NCBI GenBank assembly: GCA_016858145.1
Contig: JAEHOE010000078.1
Location: forward strand, 248,001 to 312,000
From: Edaphochlamys debaryana
Lineage: Eukaryota; Chlorophyta; Chlorophyceae; Chlamydomonadales
DNA length: 64,000 nt
Reading direction: 5' to 3'
A model generated the notes under the pieces. It did no database searches and was not told the origin of the DNA. It saw only the letters and a list, made by a program, of their open reading frames with translations. Within the stretch, counting starts at the first letter, position 1, and every line of letters starts with the position of its first letter. Positions 24,601 to 35,728 of this stretch are shown in pieces. A program made the position numbers and the translations under genes.

Positions 24601-26820
24601 GAGTGGTCGGGTGGGGATGGAGGGTGCTGGGAGGATGCAGGAGTGACGTGGGGGCTGGGGAATAGCTGCTGAGACCGCTGCGTGCCACATCCACCTGACG
24701 CCTCCACTGCCCCCGCCCCCACGCCCCCGCAGGAATGTGTTGCTCCGGGGCTCCACAAGTGACCCACGGGGCTTCGTGGCCAAGGTGGGGAGCGTGGGGG
24801 ATGGATAGGGGAGGAAGGGCAGGGCTACCAGCGGCCTGGGGTTGCGTCTGTGCGTGCCCTTTGCCATGTGAGCCTCAACGCTCCTCAAGATGTCTCTGTG
24901 TGAAGCCCTGCTCTTCGATGCTCCAGCTTGATCAATCCTTCCCACCCCTGTCCACCACCCCAGGTCGCTGACTTCGGTCTGAGTTTGCGCCTGGATACAA
25001 ATGAGACACACGTCAGCAACGCATACCACGGGGTGAGCGGGGGCAGATGCGAGGAGCGACACTCTAGAGCTGCTTCCAGCCCAGTAAACAGGTTGAGAGG
25101 GGGGGAGGTTGAGAGCCGCCCCCAGCCCAGCTGACGTGCGGAAAGGCGCGTGGCTGCTTCTTATCATTACACTTACACACTTACACACCTTCCCCCCCCT
25201 ACCCCCCAGACGCTTGCCTACATGGCTCCCGAGACCCTCCTCAACGGCCACGTGTCGAGGGCATCGGACGGTGGGGCAGGGGGGGACGGGCTGGGGCCGG
25301 GGGGGGGACGGGGTTCCCGCGCGGTGCGCCGTCCTCGCTTGTGAGCTTGCCTTCACACCACACTTCTCCGCCCAACATGCCGCGACCTCGCCCTCCACCT
25401 CCCCCTCCCCCCCCCAGTGTACGCGTTCGGCATCCTGCTGTTCGAGCTGTACACGGGCGACACGGCCTTCCGCGGCGTCAACAAGGCGCTCATCGGCCAC
25501 GCCATCGCCAAGGACAACCTGCGGCCCGTGTTCCCGCCGGCGCTGGCGGCCCCCTTCGAGTTCCAGCTGCTGGCCTGCAGGTGCTGGGAGAGCAACCCGG
25601 AGATACGGTGAGGCGGGGAGGAAGGTGGTAGGGGGAGGGGAGAGCACCCGCGGAGGTCAGGTTAGGCGCGAAGAGCGGGGCCGGCTCGGGGCGAGGGCAG
25701 TCATCGCCCAACCACCAGCCGCCCAGCACTAACCGTCAACCGCCAACCGCAGGCCCGATTTCGACTTCATCTTGGACGAGCTCAAGCGCATGCGCGCGCG
25801 GCTGTGCGGCCTCCCCTCTGACGCCTCCGCCGGCCTCCGGGGTCTGGCGGCGGCGGGCGCCGCCTGCTGCAGCACCCGGGGGGGCGGGGGGGCCGGCGGC
25901 CTGCCGTCGGGGGGCAATGGCGACTGGGGCCTGCCGCTGCGGCCAACCACTGCCGGCCAGCATGCGGGAGGGGTGAGTGAAGGCACCTGGGGGTTGACTG
26001 GGGGACGGGGAAGGCGCCAGGCTGGTAGGCCCTCTGTCCTCTGTCCTGGGCTGTGCCCGAGGCGCGCACGTGTGTTGACTGTGTTCCGTGTTGTAGTTGA
26101 GGGGGGGACAGGGCCCCCGCCTGCAACCACCCGCAACCCCGCCTCCGCCTTGCCGCTCCCTGGTCGGTCTGAGCGCCCTCCCCTCCTCCACCGCCCCTTC
26201 CTACCCTCCGTGCCGTACAGCTGCCATCCATGTCGTACATGCCCCGCGCGCCGGCGCCGGGCCGCGTCACTGGCGGGGGCTTTCCGGCGGCGGTTGGTGC
26301 CGCGTGTGACGCGAGTCTGACTGACTCGGCCTCCGCAAGCAACTCCCTGTCCTCTCTCAGCGGGGTGCCCGTCTCGGGCGTGCAGGTGTCGTACCCAATC
26401 AACGCCGTACCCAACGGCGCCGCACCGCCGGCGGGTTACGCCACTGGCGTACGACAGCCGGTCGCTGGGCCGCACGTCTCGGGCGGTCAGGCCCAGGCCC
26501 ACCAGGCCCAGGCCCAGCCGCCTCGCTCGCAGTCGCCGGGGCCCGAGGGGATGGCGGCGAGCCCCTTCGTCACGCCCCCAGCTGCCGTACGGTACGGCAG
26601 TGGGCCGTCGCACGCTCAGCAGGGGCAGGCCAAGGGGCCCGCTCCTCCCTCGGGTTCGGGACAGATCGTTGGGACGGCAGGGGCTCCGGCGGGCCCCGCT
26701 GGGCCCAGCGGGGCATCCCGGGGCTGGCAGCCGGGGCAGGCCTCAGGGCCGAGCCTGGTGGTGGTTGGGGAGGTGGAGGAGGAGGAGCCGGAAGACGAGG
26801 AGGCGCCGCGGTCGCTGTGA
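15644..26820 (+). CDS. Receptor-like protein kinase with beta-helix-like ectodomain (24 exons)
   Basis: Exons 15644-15886, 16056-16171, 16956-17072, 17567-17627, 17831-17947, 18124-18318, 18511-18847, 19241-19536, 19813-19965, 20177-20247, 20448-20553, 20880-21092, 21356-22293, 22645-22712, 22917-23109, 23375-23467, 23584-23743, 24005-24588, 24733-24784, 24964-25032, 25210-25270, 25418-25607, 25753-25972 and 26221-26820 join in phase to 1750 residues. A signal peptide (hydrophobic core LAAGVILLVLCTTG) precedes an ectodomain of about 720 residues, a single span at ~776-800 followed by RRRR, and a Gly/Ala-rich juxtamembrane part. The kinase (~1018-1495) has GEGSYG, VAVK (Lys ~1046), HPNIVQTY, HADLKPRN (Asp ~1350), VADFGLS, LAYMAPE and SDVYAFGILLFEL. 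About 150 low-complexity residues split it between the hinge and the catalytic loop. HAD replaces HRD. Ligand unknown. Confidence 0.88.
16389..16449. repeat. Two tandem copies of a 30-bp unit in intron 2
   Basis: The unit GGGGCTACAGCCGAGCCAGT plus CCCCCGCGGG occurs twice with exact period 30, inside intron 2 of the receptor kinase at 15644-26820. The identity of the copies implies a recent duplication. Confidence 0.8.
16681..16720. repeat. Two tandem copies of a 20-bp unit in intron 2
   Basis: CGCCTGCGGGAGTGGCAGCG is present twice back to back in the same intron as the 30-bp duplication. It lies 230 bases upstream of the exon 3 acceptor. Confidence 0.8.
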
Positions 26821-29800
26821 GGACTGGGGGCGCAGGCGCATGGGCGCCCTGCACTACGCACGACACCACACGAAGCACAGTAATATCAACCGACGGAATA
26901 CCGGTAGTTTTCGGGTTGCCGGCGGTAACTGCGTGGCTCTGGAGCGAGGGGGGTGGGCTTGGGGTGTCGGGGTCCGTACCCGCTGTGATGGGACGGTTAT
27001 GCTGGGGGCATAGCGTTGCGCTCATGTCAGGCATGCACGCAATAATGCAAGGCCGGGAAGGGCATCTAGAATGGCGTTGGCTGTAGGGGAGCACGGCAGC
27101 CGTGCCAAGGTATCACGTATCACACACACTCAGCTCTTGAACATCACGTCTTCTTATGGTGAGCCATCGCCCACCGCACGAGCGGTGCCAGCCACAGCTG
27201 CACCCGCGCTCGTGCTTGTGGGCCGAGTGCTGACTCACGCCGCTGCAGGGGCTGTTTGTCGGTGGTTTCGCTGTCGGTGCGCCCAGGCCTGGGCACTAGG
27301 GCGTGGCAGGAGGGTTTGGGGTTTGGGGTGTAGGGTGTAGGGTTCAACCCTGGAATCCTATGCTCACGGTGATCGGCTGGCGAAGGGCAAAGGCGTAGTG
27401 CAAATCCGCGGTCCCGGACCCGACCCGGAAGCCTGTACCCGGGGAAGCCCAACCGCGCATGGTCAGTTGTGGATTGACTTGTTGCGATATGCCGGTCGTT
27501 AACAACCGGTATGGCAGTTGTGATTTCGACTACGAGCGTTGCTGTGCAGCTCTCGGTGGCACGGAACTTGGGGGAACCGCGTGCGGGGGGCGCGTGCGGC
27601 GTGCTACGTTGGCTGGACGCACCGCCCCGTCCTCGTAGGATGCCTGTTTGTCACCTCTTCACCTCTTCGGTCGGAGGCTGGGTGAGCCATCGTAATACTG
27701 TGGCTTGTTCGTGCAGACGCCAGTTACCGCTGTGGGCTTTTCGCCTGCTGAGAATTACGTACGGCGTCGGGCGGTTGGGTCGATGACACGTGGGCGTCTG
27801 TGGCTGGGGTTTGGTGGCTGGGGTGGGGTGGGGCTGGTGCTGCATCGATGGATTGCACATGGACATGGGCATGGGCATGGTGATCCAGACTGCTACAGCG
27901 CTCTGACTCCTTGGATCTCAGTCCCTTGGTCGAGGAGTCGCTTTATTGTGGACGAGCGTTTCCGTACCGGACCTCCTCGACGCGATCTCGTTCACGAGCT
28001 GCGGCTGTGCGTGCTCCGTTGGGCCTGCCTGGACGGATTGTTAGGTTGTTTCCTGTTGTGCTTCAAGGCCGCAAGATGTCAGCTGACAGGCCGAGCATTG
28101 GCGATCATGGATCCCAGGATATGGGCATGACATAATACGGGCTGAGAGGAGTATGTTTGCGTCTGAGGGGGGCTGTGGCGAGGTGTGTGGTAGTAGGGCT
28201 GTGTTGATTAGGTGGAGAACGCATTGTCGACACGTCCGGGCGTTGGCGAGGCGAGCCGGTGCATGGGCGGCGTGCAACGCTTGGCGTGCCGTATCTCTAG
28301 ACCGTCACGCGTCACCTACACTCGCGACCCGTCGACCGCCTAGCTTGCTAGGGACCTAGAGCTTAGCGCGGGTGATGCCTGGTGATGCGGCTGCACGGGA
28401 ACGGCTGTGTGTGTGCTGCAATGGCTGATGCCGTACGGTACTGCCGGGGCTCCCGGCTAGGGCCCCATGTGTGTCTCTGCCGTTAGCCGGAACCGAACGG
28501 GTTACATTCGCCGTCAATCTCTTATGCAGTGGCGGCCTTCTCACGGGTGGCTGGCTTCCCATCAGGGCAATGCGGCAGGGGGAATGAGAAACGGGGACGA
28601 GGGGGCGGCAGGGGGGTGCGCGGGCGAGACTGCGCAGACTCTGTGCAATGGTCGATGTTCGGCGTCAACCGTCAATAGCTGTTGACGTGCCACGCCCGGT
28701 CCCCACTGAAGGTGGGGAAAGGGGTGCACGGCAGACATCAGCTAGCAGGACTGGGGCTGTGCACTATGAAATGGGCGCGCAGGGGCCAGGGCGCGCTGGT
28801 TGTTGGGGACGCCCCACAAGCAGGTGTTATGTCTATGCTGGACCTGTTCGTAGACACGAGGGCTACGGAAAGGCAGCCGCCCCAGCCTGTGCTATACGCG
28901 AGGCAGCTGGAGGAGCGCCCGAAACTATGATGACGGGATTGACACTGCGGCACTGCGGCAGCTCCTGCCGTCTTTGAGGAAGCGAAGAGGCGGGCAATGT
29001 GTTGGCGGGGATTACTGTAACGAACCTAGTGGGTCCTCTGGACACTGGCGCGCTGCCCTAGCCTTTTAGGCCTAGGGATTGTTATACTGGTAGCGGTTGA
29101 AGGTTGCTTGTCCCCGAACTTGCACATACCCGTCCAACGGGGACAAGCAACCTTCAACCGCTACCAGTATAACAATCCCTAGGCCTAAAAGGCTAGGGCA
29201 GCGCGCCAGTGTCCAGAGGACCCACTAGGTTCGTTACAATTACGGCTGGACGGCCCCCTGCCAAATGCGCACTGCGCAAAATCTCCTCCACCCCTGCGCA
29301 CTGCCTTTACTGTCTCCGCCCAACTGACGCTGCCCCCCGTTCACGGTCTGTCATGGAGCACAGGGGGCTGAGAGGGGACCTTGCCTTAGCCGCACCCCGC
29401 ACGCCTGCGCCTGCGCGCAGTCAGGTGTGTCACCGTCGGTCACTGAGGTCTTGTGCTTGAGATGCATCCCACGAGTACGAAGGCATTGGGGGACGTTGCT
29501 ATGCAGCCACTCCCGATGTTGTCCTTTCAGCCCAGCACTCGGGAACCCCAGGCGACCGCGCCGGGGAAGCCTGGGGGTAGCGCGTGTACGCGGGACTAAC
29601 GCCCACACGCGAAATCGAGAGAGACGACGCGCGCGCGACGTGCCATCCTGAGTCACGCAATGACTATCACTGCGGCTGTCTTGAAGCTGCGTGCCGGTTC
29701 TCGCCCGCGTCCCAGATGCCGCGCGACAAGTCATCCTGCGGCTCTGCGGCTTGCTGGCGAACGTGACACTTGAAGCTCTTAAGAGTATGCTACGGTTACT

Positions 29801-30353
29801 AGCAGAACAACGGTGCCACCGCGCGCCGCTAGGCGCAGGCAGGGAAAGCCCGCTTTCGCCCGCTGTGTACACGCCCCTGTCGCTTCCACGTCCTCTGCCT
29901 TTGGAGTGTGTAAACATATCCGAGAACAACGAGATTTGGCGCCTTCCGGGGTGCGCATAGTCAACTGCCGAGATTTTGTCGGGGCCGGCATCAAACTTTG
30001 CCGCGAGAAGCTGCGTCTCCAATACCTACTCATACCTTTCTACAGATACGTGCGCGCCATCGAACACTAGCGAGCCGATGCTGCTGCCACGGTGTTCTCA
30101 TCCTAGAAGGTCCGCGACACAAACGCGCTCAGGCGCCTGCGACCCGTGTCCACGAGTCTGTGGAATGCGCCGAAGCTTACTGCCTGGCAGCGCGCGGACG
30201 AGGACGCGCACGGGCGCGCTCAGCTCGCTTCTGCAGGCAGGTTAACAACGCTGCTGTGACGCACCGCACCGATGTTTGTTTGATGCCAGCAGCTGGTAGA
30301 CTAGACCGAGCCGAGCTTGCGTGCCCGCCCGCACGCAGCTTGCTGATGGCGGA
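26821..30353. other. Intergenic stretch holding a long perfect hairpin
   Basis: Apart from the inverted repeat at 29016-29238 I see no gene. GC is lower than in the neighbouring genes. The last few hundred bases should hold the promoter and possibly a first exon of the patatin-like gene. In that gene the reading frame just before the ATG at 30354 stays open back to a possible acceptor (CACGCAG), so an upstream exon is possible. Confidence 0.5.
29016..29238. repeat. Perfect 101-bp inverted repeat with 21-nt loop (foldback/MITE or small-RNA hairpin)
   Basis: The left arm (29016-29116, TGTAACGAACCTAGTGGG...) and right arm (29138-29238) are exact reverse complements over all 101 bases. The loop is 29117-29137. 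ATTAC directly flanks both ends (29011-29015 and 29239-29243), which looks like a 5-bp target-site duplication. The absence of any mismatch implies recent origin or recent copying. It has no coding capacity. It fits either a palindromic MITE/foldback element or a long hairpin precursor that could feed Dicer; volvocine algae do make small RNAs from long hairpins. The sequence alone does not separate these. Confidence 0.9.
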
Positions 30354-33102
30354 ATGTTGGACGCCTTGGGCACGACGACGTCCGCCAAGCTGCTCTTCGG
30401 CCTCACAGCTGGCCTAGCAGCCACGCTGTCCTCGGCACGCCTCAACGTCGGGGCTGGCGGGCAGGGTGCAGCGGGCGTGTCTCTGGGTGCAGGCGCGGGA
30501 ACGCACGAGGGCTCCTCGACAAGCCGCGCCGCGGTCGCAGCGAGTGTCAGCGCCTTCCTCCCAGACTCGGCTTCCACCGCCACATCTTCAACGCCCTCGA
30601 CGTCCGGCCGGGGTGCGCGGTTGCACCAGCTGTCGCGCCAGCGACCCAACGCGGACCCGCATGTCGCTGGCCAGCCCGCTCCAAAGCACAGCAGCGACCA
30701 CCCCACGCTGGGGCTGATTGCAACGCGCCTGCGTTCGGGATCCCAGCCAGGTCACCGGGCTGACGGAGCCAAGCTGGGACTGATCGTGGAGGGCGGCGGC
30801 ATGCGCGGGTGTATCTCCGGCAGGTGGGTCGCGGGCCACCGCTTCAGCACCTGGCTGCTTATCGCGACGATGCAGCGGGATCTCGACGCAGCTCCGCGCA
30901 AGCCCGCATACACTCCTACGCCCAGCGTCTGATGCCTCTACTTGCCACTCATGGTCTTAACCATCCTCGCGCCGCTGCCCACCTTCCTTGCTACGATCGG
31001 GAACGAAATCCCGCATACATACCGCCCGCCTCCTCCTCCTCCACACAGCATGCTCATGACCCTCCATGAGCTGGGCATCTCGGACGCGTTCGACGTGGTG
31101 TACGGCGCCAGCGCGGGCGCCATCAACGCCACCTACTTCATCACGCACCAGCGCACGGGCCTGGACATCTACGCTGAGGATCTGACGGGGCACAACGAGT
31201 TCCTCAACATGCGGTGAGCCCTGAGGGGCCTCCGGCGGGAGCACTCGTCAGACGGGGTCCAAGCTGCTTTTGGCAGGATAGCGCAGATCAAACTAGCCTG
31301 AAGCCCAAAGGAGCGAAGTCACCGCAGTGCGCGTTTGCGCATGCCACGCCCTGCCAGGCCCTTGCCAGCGCGCATCCCAGGGTGCAGGCCCTCGCCCGCG
31401 CGACCCTGGTGCCGACCCACATCGACTGCGCTGTGTTCACCAGCACCTGTCCGACCCACATGGCTTCTGCCTTTCGTGGCGCCGCGCGCAGGAACCTGTT
31501 CAACAAGTCCGGGCGGCCCGCGATGGACCTGGACTTCCTGATCGACCACGTCATGAACCACCGCAAGCCGCTGGACTGGGACGCCGTGCTGGCGTCGCCC
31601 ATCCAGCTCAAGGTGGGTGGGTGCGCGGCCTTCAGGGCGTAGCTCTTTGGCGGAGCGTTACCCCCCGGTGTGGGAGGCGCATTCAACCGTAGCCAAGAAC
31701 CGCGAACAGCCTTCATAATGAATAGACCTCAACTTAACTACGTGTGGCTGCGACGCTGCCGCAAACCCGCAGGTGGTTGCGTCCTGCCTGGGCACGTACC
31801 AGTCCGTCCTGCTGTCCGACTTCCACGATCGCCACGAGCTGGCGGCGGCGCTCAAGGCCTCGGCCGCAGTGCCACAGATCGCGGGAGGGCCGAGGACGGT
31901 GCGGGGGCGCAAGCTGGTGGACGCCGCTGTGTTCGAGCCGGTGGGTACTGGTGACGAGTCTTCCAGGAGTATTACGCTCAGCGTGCTGTGAGGGAGGGGC
32001 TGGGTGCGATGGTAACGGCACGGACCCCGTGCTTTGCAGTACGGTAGGCGCCGGCGCGATGCGGTGCGCTGGCTGCGGTGCAACGGCTCAAGTCAGGCTT
32101 GGTGTTGCTGTGCAAGGGTCAGGCAGAGCAAGAAAGGCACCCGCCAGCGAGGAGGGATTGGTGTGGGTCGGCGGCCTTGGCCCCAACGCCCCTCTACGCA
32201 CCGCCCCACCCCGCCCGCACCCCGCCCGCAGGTCCCCGTGCGTTCGGCCATCGCGGACGGCTGCACGCACCTGCTGGTGCTCTGCACGCGTACCGCCCCG
32301 GTGGCGGGCACACGCCTGGGCAAGCGCGTGAGGACCACGCTCGAGGTACGGCGGCATGGGTGCAGCACCGCGAACCACGCATCAAGGCAGGGGCAGAGGG
32401 AGCGCATGGACGCGACGGGGCGGCTACGGCGGGAGGCAGCGCCCGGGGTGCCCGCGCGCTGCCACCACCCTCCAAGCCCTGCTTCTGCCCGTCCCTCTGC
32501 AGGCGCTGACTAAGACCACGGTGCTGAATGCGCCGTACATGGGGGACGCGTGGCGGGTGGCCCTGTCACCGCCCATGTCCAGCCAGGACGAGGAGCTGGG
32601 GGCCACCCTGGAGGCGTGCCCGCACCAGGTGTGTGTGGGGGGGAAGTGAAGGTGAAGGGCGTGTGAACAGGGGAAAGCTGTGTGGTGTGTGCTGTTGGGT
32701 CAGTGCCGCCGCTGCGCGGCGGTGCACCCGAGGGACGGGTGGCTATTGCCGTTGAGTTGGCGCGCTGACTGGGCCCCTGGGCCGTGCGCCGCTGGGTGTG
32801 TGTCGCCCGCCTCCCCGCAGGTCCGCAGCGGCATGGGCGCCTACGTGCTCCCGCTCTACCCACCCACCACCGCCGGCTGCCACCCGCTGTGCCTGGACCC
32901 CGCCAAGCTGCGGGCGGCGGCGGCGGTTGGCCGCGAGGCCATGCTGGGCCTGCTTGGGCCCGTGGCGGCGGAGGCGGGGCGCTGGAGCCCGCTGGCGGCG
33001 GCGCTGGAGCCGGCGGCGGAGGTGGCGGAGGCTGAGGGCAGCTTTGGAGACGCAGTGATCTACAGCGAGGCGATGGGGCAGGGCATGCGCTTCCGGCCGT
33101 GA
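30354..33102 (+). CDS. Patatin-like phospholipase/acyl hydrolase, copy A
   Basis: Exons 30354-30823, 31049-31213, 31492-31612, 31773-31940, 32232-32345, 32503-32628 and 32821-33102 join in phase to 481 residues. The patatin fold is marked by the oxyanion-hole loop EGGGMRG (~146-152), the nucleophile elbow GASAG (Ser ~178) and the dyad Asp in KLVDAAVFEP (~302), followed by PVRSAIADGCTHLLVLCTR. In the family the Asp is normally followed by Gly (DGG or DGA); here it is DAA. The family hydrolyses ester bonds of phospholipids and galactolipids. The N-terminal 120 residues are Ala/Ser/Thr-rich with one hydrophobic segment and could be a targeting region. The ATG at 30354 is the first good start, but homology with copy B extends a few codons upstream, so an earlier exon is possible. 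Confidence 0.82.
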
Positions 33103-33165
33103 GGAGGGGGAAGGCTCTTGCGGCCTGCACGCCTCGCTCCGGGTCCCCGGCACCGTTACGGGGCC
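32293..33165 (+). repeat. Inverted near-identical tract, arm in patatin copy A
   Basis: This arm runs from the middle of exon 5 through intron 5, exon 6, intron 6, exon 7 and about 60 bases past the stop. It matches the reverse complement of 35729-36599 almost base for base. Even the intron translations agree, and only isolated substitutions were seen (for example one C/T just before exon 6). Similarity fades beyond the stop codon. Confidence 0.88.
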
Positions 33166-33757
33166 AAGGTTTCCACGCGGCGCGCGGACTGCGACGCAAC
33201 GGATATGGTTTGAGCCCATCCAAAAACCATGGTTGCTCAGTGGTGGCTGCAAGCGATGGCTGCGACGCAAGGACTACAGTAAGATGTGAACTGATAAGAA
33301 GAGGTGACAACAACAACAGCTTCCGAGGGCCCGTCATGCCGGACCGAGAAGAAACAACACGATTGTTGGCCAATCCGCATACAACACCAGGCGTGAGAGA
33401 GACTTGAGATTACTAGTGTTCATGATCCGCTATACCACATCAGGGCGGGCGGGTGAAGTACTGGACCCGGCGATCTTTGAACGGCCTGGCAACATACGGC
33501 TGGTTCTGATCACTGCGGGCTGTTTTGGTGGTCTGAGAAGCAAACCACGATTTGCCGATACCATGCGGACGCTACACGAGACGCGGCATGTATCATTCTA
33601 GGGCTGGTTGTCATGTGTGGCTCCATACGTGGGACCCCCATGGGAAGCGCCTGTCAAACGTCTCTGGCGCACCTGCCCAGACCGGATAAAGTTGACGCTT
33701 TGTCGTCCTTTCTGCTGCTCTGCGAAATAGTGTCCGAAGAATGCTAGGGGTCGTGTG

Positions 33758-33762
33758 TGTAA
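33758..33762 (+). terminator. Candidate TGTAA poly(A) signal for patatin copy A
   Basis: TGTAA is the standard poly(A) signal of Chlamydomonas-type algae. This is the first copy noticed on the + strand after the stop, giving a 3' UTR of about 660 bases. Confidence 0.4.
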
Positions 33763-35102
33763 CTTATGGGACTTGTGTCACGGGCGGGATTGTTCCTGTG
33801 TTGTACCGTATCTGATGTGTGATTCGGGTCATCCGTAAGTGGCGCGGCCCGGGCTTTGGAACGCGGTGCATTGGATGAGGCCCCAACCTGGACGTATGTG
33901 TGCCGGCCTTCGGGGTCGGAGCAACGACAGTGTGTGCGCTGAAATAAAGATGCGCGCGATAGCGGCCCTGCCGCGCGTGTCAGCTGTGTTGTGGGGGCGG
34001 CGGTGCTGCGGTGAAGGACGCAAGGGGGCTCTGACTGCCCCCTCTATCCACCTCCTGCGCGTCCTCCGCCGGTCATGTGGGGGCCCGCGTCTGGACTCGC
34101 AAGTCTATGTACGAGTCGGAGGTGTGCTGGAGCCGTTTCGTAAATTGCTGTGGGGGAGGATGAGAGAACTGAGGGAGGAGCACGATGACATGGGGCCATG
34201 GCCTGCCTGCCTGGTTGCAGCGTTAGCGCTGCCGGCCCCTCCCCTGTCTTCTCGCCGGGTTGGGCGAGAAGGGGCAGGCGCTGCGGCCGATGGTGTGGCG
34301 GCCGGGTTTGGTCAAGTCGGTGGGCGCGCATTGCGCCGGCGGTAAGGTGCCTGTGTTCATCGGCTCATGAAGCCAAAGCAAGGTGTCAGCGTGTACGGTG
34401 CGCCTTGGGGAGTCTCAGGGAGGACTGGGGTGGTGTTGAACGGAGAGTGGGACAAGAGCACGAGACTCTTCGTTTGCTCGTGGTTCCTGGGGCTCGGGGG
34501 AGGGGTGGGTACGTGCATTGCAGGATGGTGTGGGGGCATTCGTTGTTCGAGTTATGTTGAGGGCCCAGGCGGGCAGACTGTGGTGTCTCGAGCAGAGGAG
34601 CTTGGTAAGGCAGAGCAAGGCGACCTGCTGTATGCGCGACCGTCCGAACAGGTCGACGGATCAGGGGCGCAGACACAGGGTCTTTCGACGGGCGGCGGCC
34701 TTCAGAGTCCATAACGGGGTTCTGTGCGCGCAGGGGCCGTGCAGCGTAGTCCGGACGATGATGAAGGGGGGTGCAGCTGAGCGCGCTGTCGCAACGCGAG
34801 AGAAGAAGGCAGGGTGCCAGCAATGCGCATCGCCGAGGCAGGGGCTAACCTAGGGGCAGCCGCGCGCGCAAACGGTACTTTCCTGGCTCTTCGTCGATAA
34901 CGGGGTTCAATGGGGGCTTGGCGGCTGTAGATCAGCGCAGGGTCGACTTCCTCTGCACTGAAGCAGATGCAATGACTCCGTCCCGGCCTCACACAGCCGA
35001 CAACCGAAGCGCCGGTTTGGCCGGCGCCCTGACACGGGTGTGCCAACAGACTGAATCCACCAAAGGACGCGGCGGCAAGTGAGGGGACGACTTCTGCTGA
35101 AC

Positions 35103-35132
35103 TTACATTCTAAGAGCCTGAAGTGGGTTACA
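35103..35132 (-). terminator. Candidate TGTAA poly(A) signals for patatin copy B
   Basis: Two TGTAA words on the - strand (35103-35107 and 35128-35132) lie about 660-690 bases past the copy B stop. That is a distance similar to the candidate signal of copy A. Confidence 0.35.
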
Positions 35133-35728
35133 AGGAGCGGCCTCAGGAAGGTGCATGGCGGCTGAACGCCGTGGCTAGGGCATGCAACCAACCTCGTGGG
35201 CTTACTTGCCTCCTGCACAGCCAGCCGGGCTCCCTTGGGCGGTAGCATACAGCAGCCGGCCAGGGGACCGGGTCAAAGAGGGAGCGTGAAGTTTGGAGCC
35301 GAGCAGGCAGCAGGGTTCACGCCATCAGGCTCATGTACAGAAAGCTTATCAACAAAGGGCGTGGATCTATGTGACCCCGAGCCACTTGACTGTCCACGTG
35401 GTCACCCCGAGCTTTGCTCCAGCAGCGAACGCATTGTTCGTAAACCTTGTGCATAAACCTTGCCGTCGCCGAGGCCCAACCCCGATACGGCACTGAGGCC
35501 TCCAAGCCCGTGACTATACATATGCGCAGTATGAACTGGCCGTACGGACGTACCGTTCTCCTGCAGTCAAGAAGACAAGCTAAGTTGAATGGCAGGGGGG
35601 CCTCAGACCCTGCACACATTACCGTGGGCTCAGTGCCTAAAGAAGGGCCTCAGGTACTGCAATCCAACACAACCTCCGCCTCCTTCAGCCACTTCAGTAT
35701 CCCTTTCCGCTTCGCGGCGAAGGCTTCG

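Noticed and set aside
23545..25647. A 700-codon open frame on the - strand
   Set aside because: It lies antisense to the kinase domain of the first receptor kinase, whose exons have conserved motifs and matching splice phases. The - strand product has no recognisable motif, and long antisense frames are expected in very GC-rich coding DNA.
27300..27355. GGGTTTGGGGTTTGGGG-like telomere-style repeat
   Set aside because: The units are irregular and few, do not match the TTTTAGGG repeat of Chlamydomonas-type telomeres, and the flanks are ordinary intergenic DNA.
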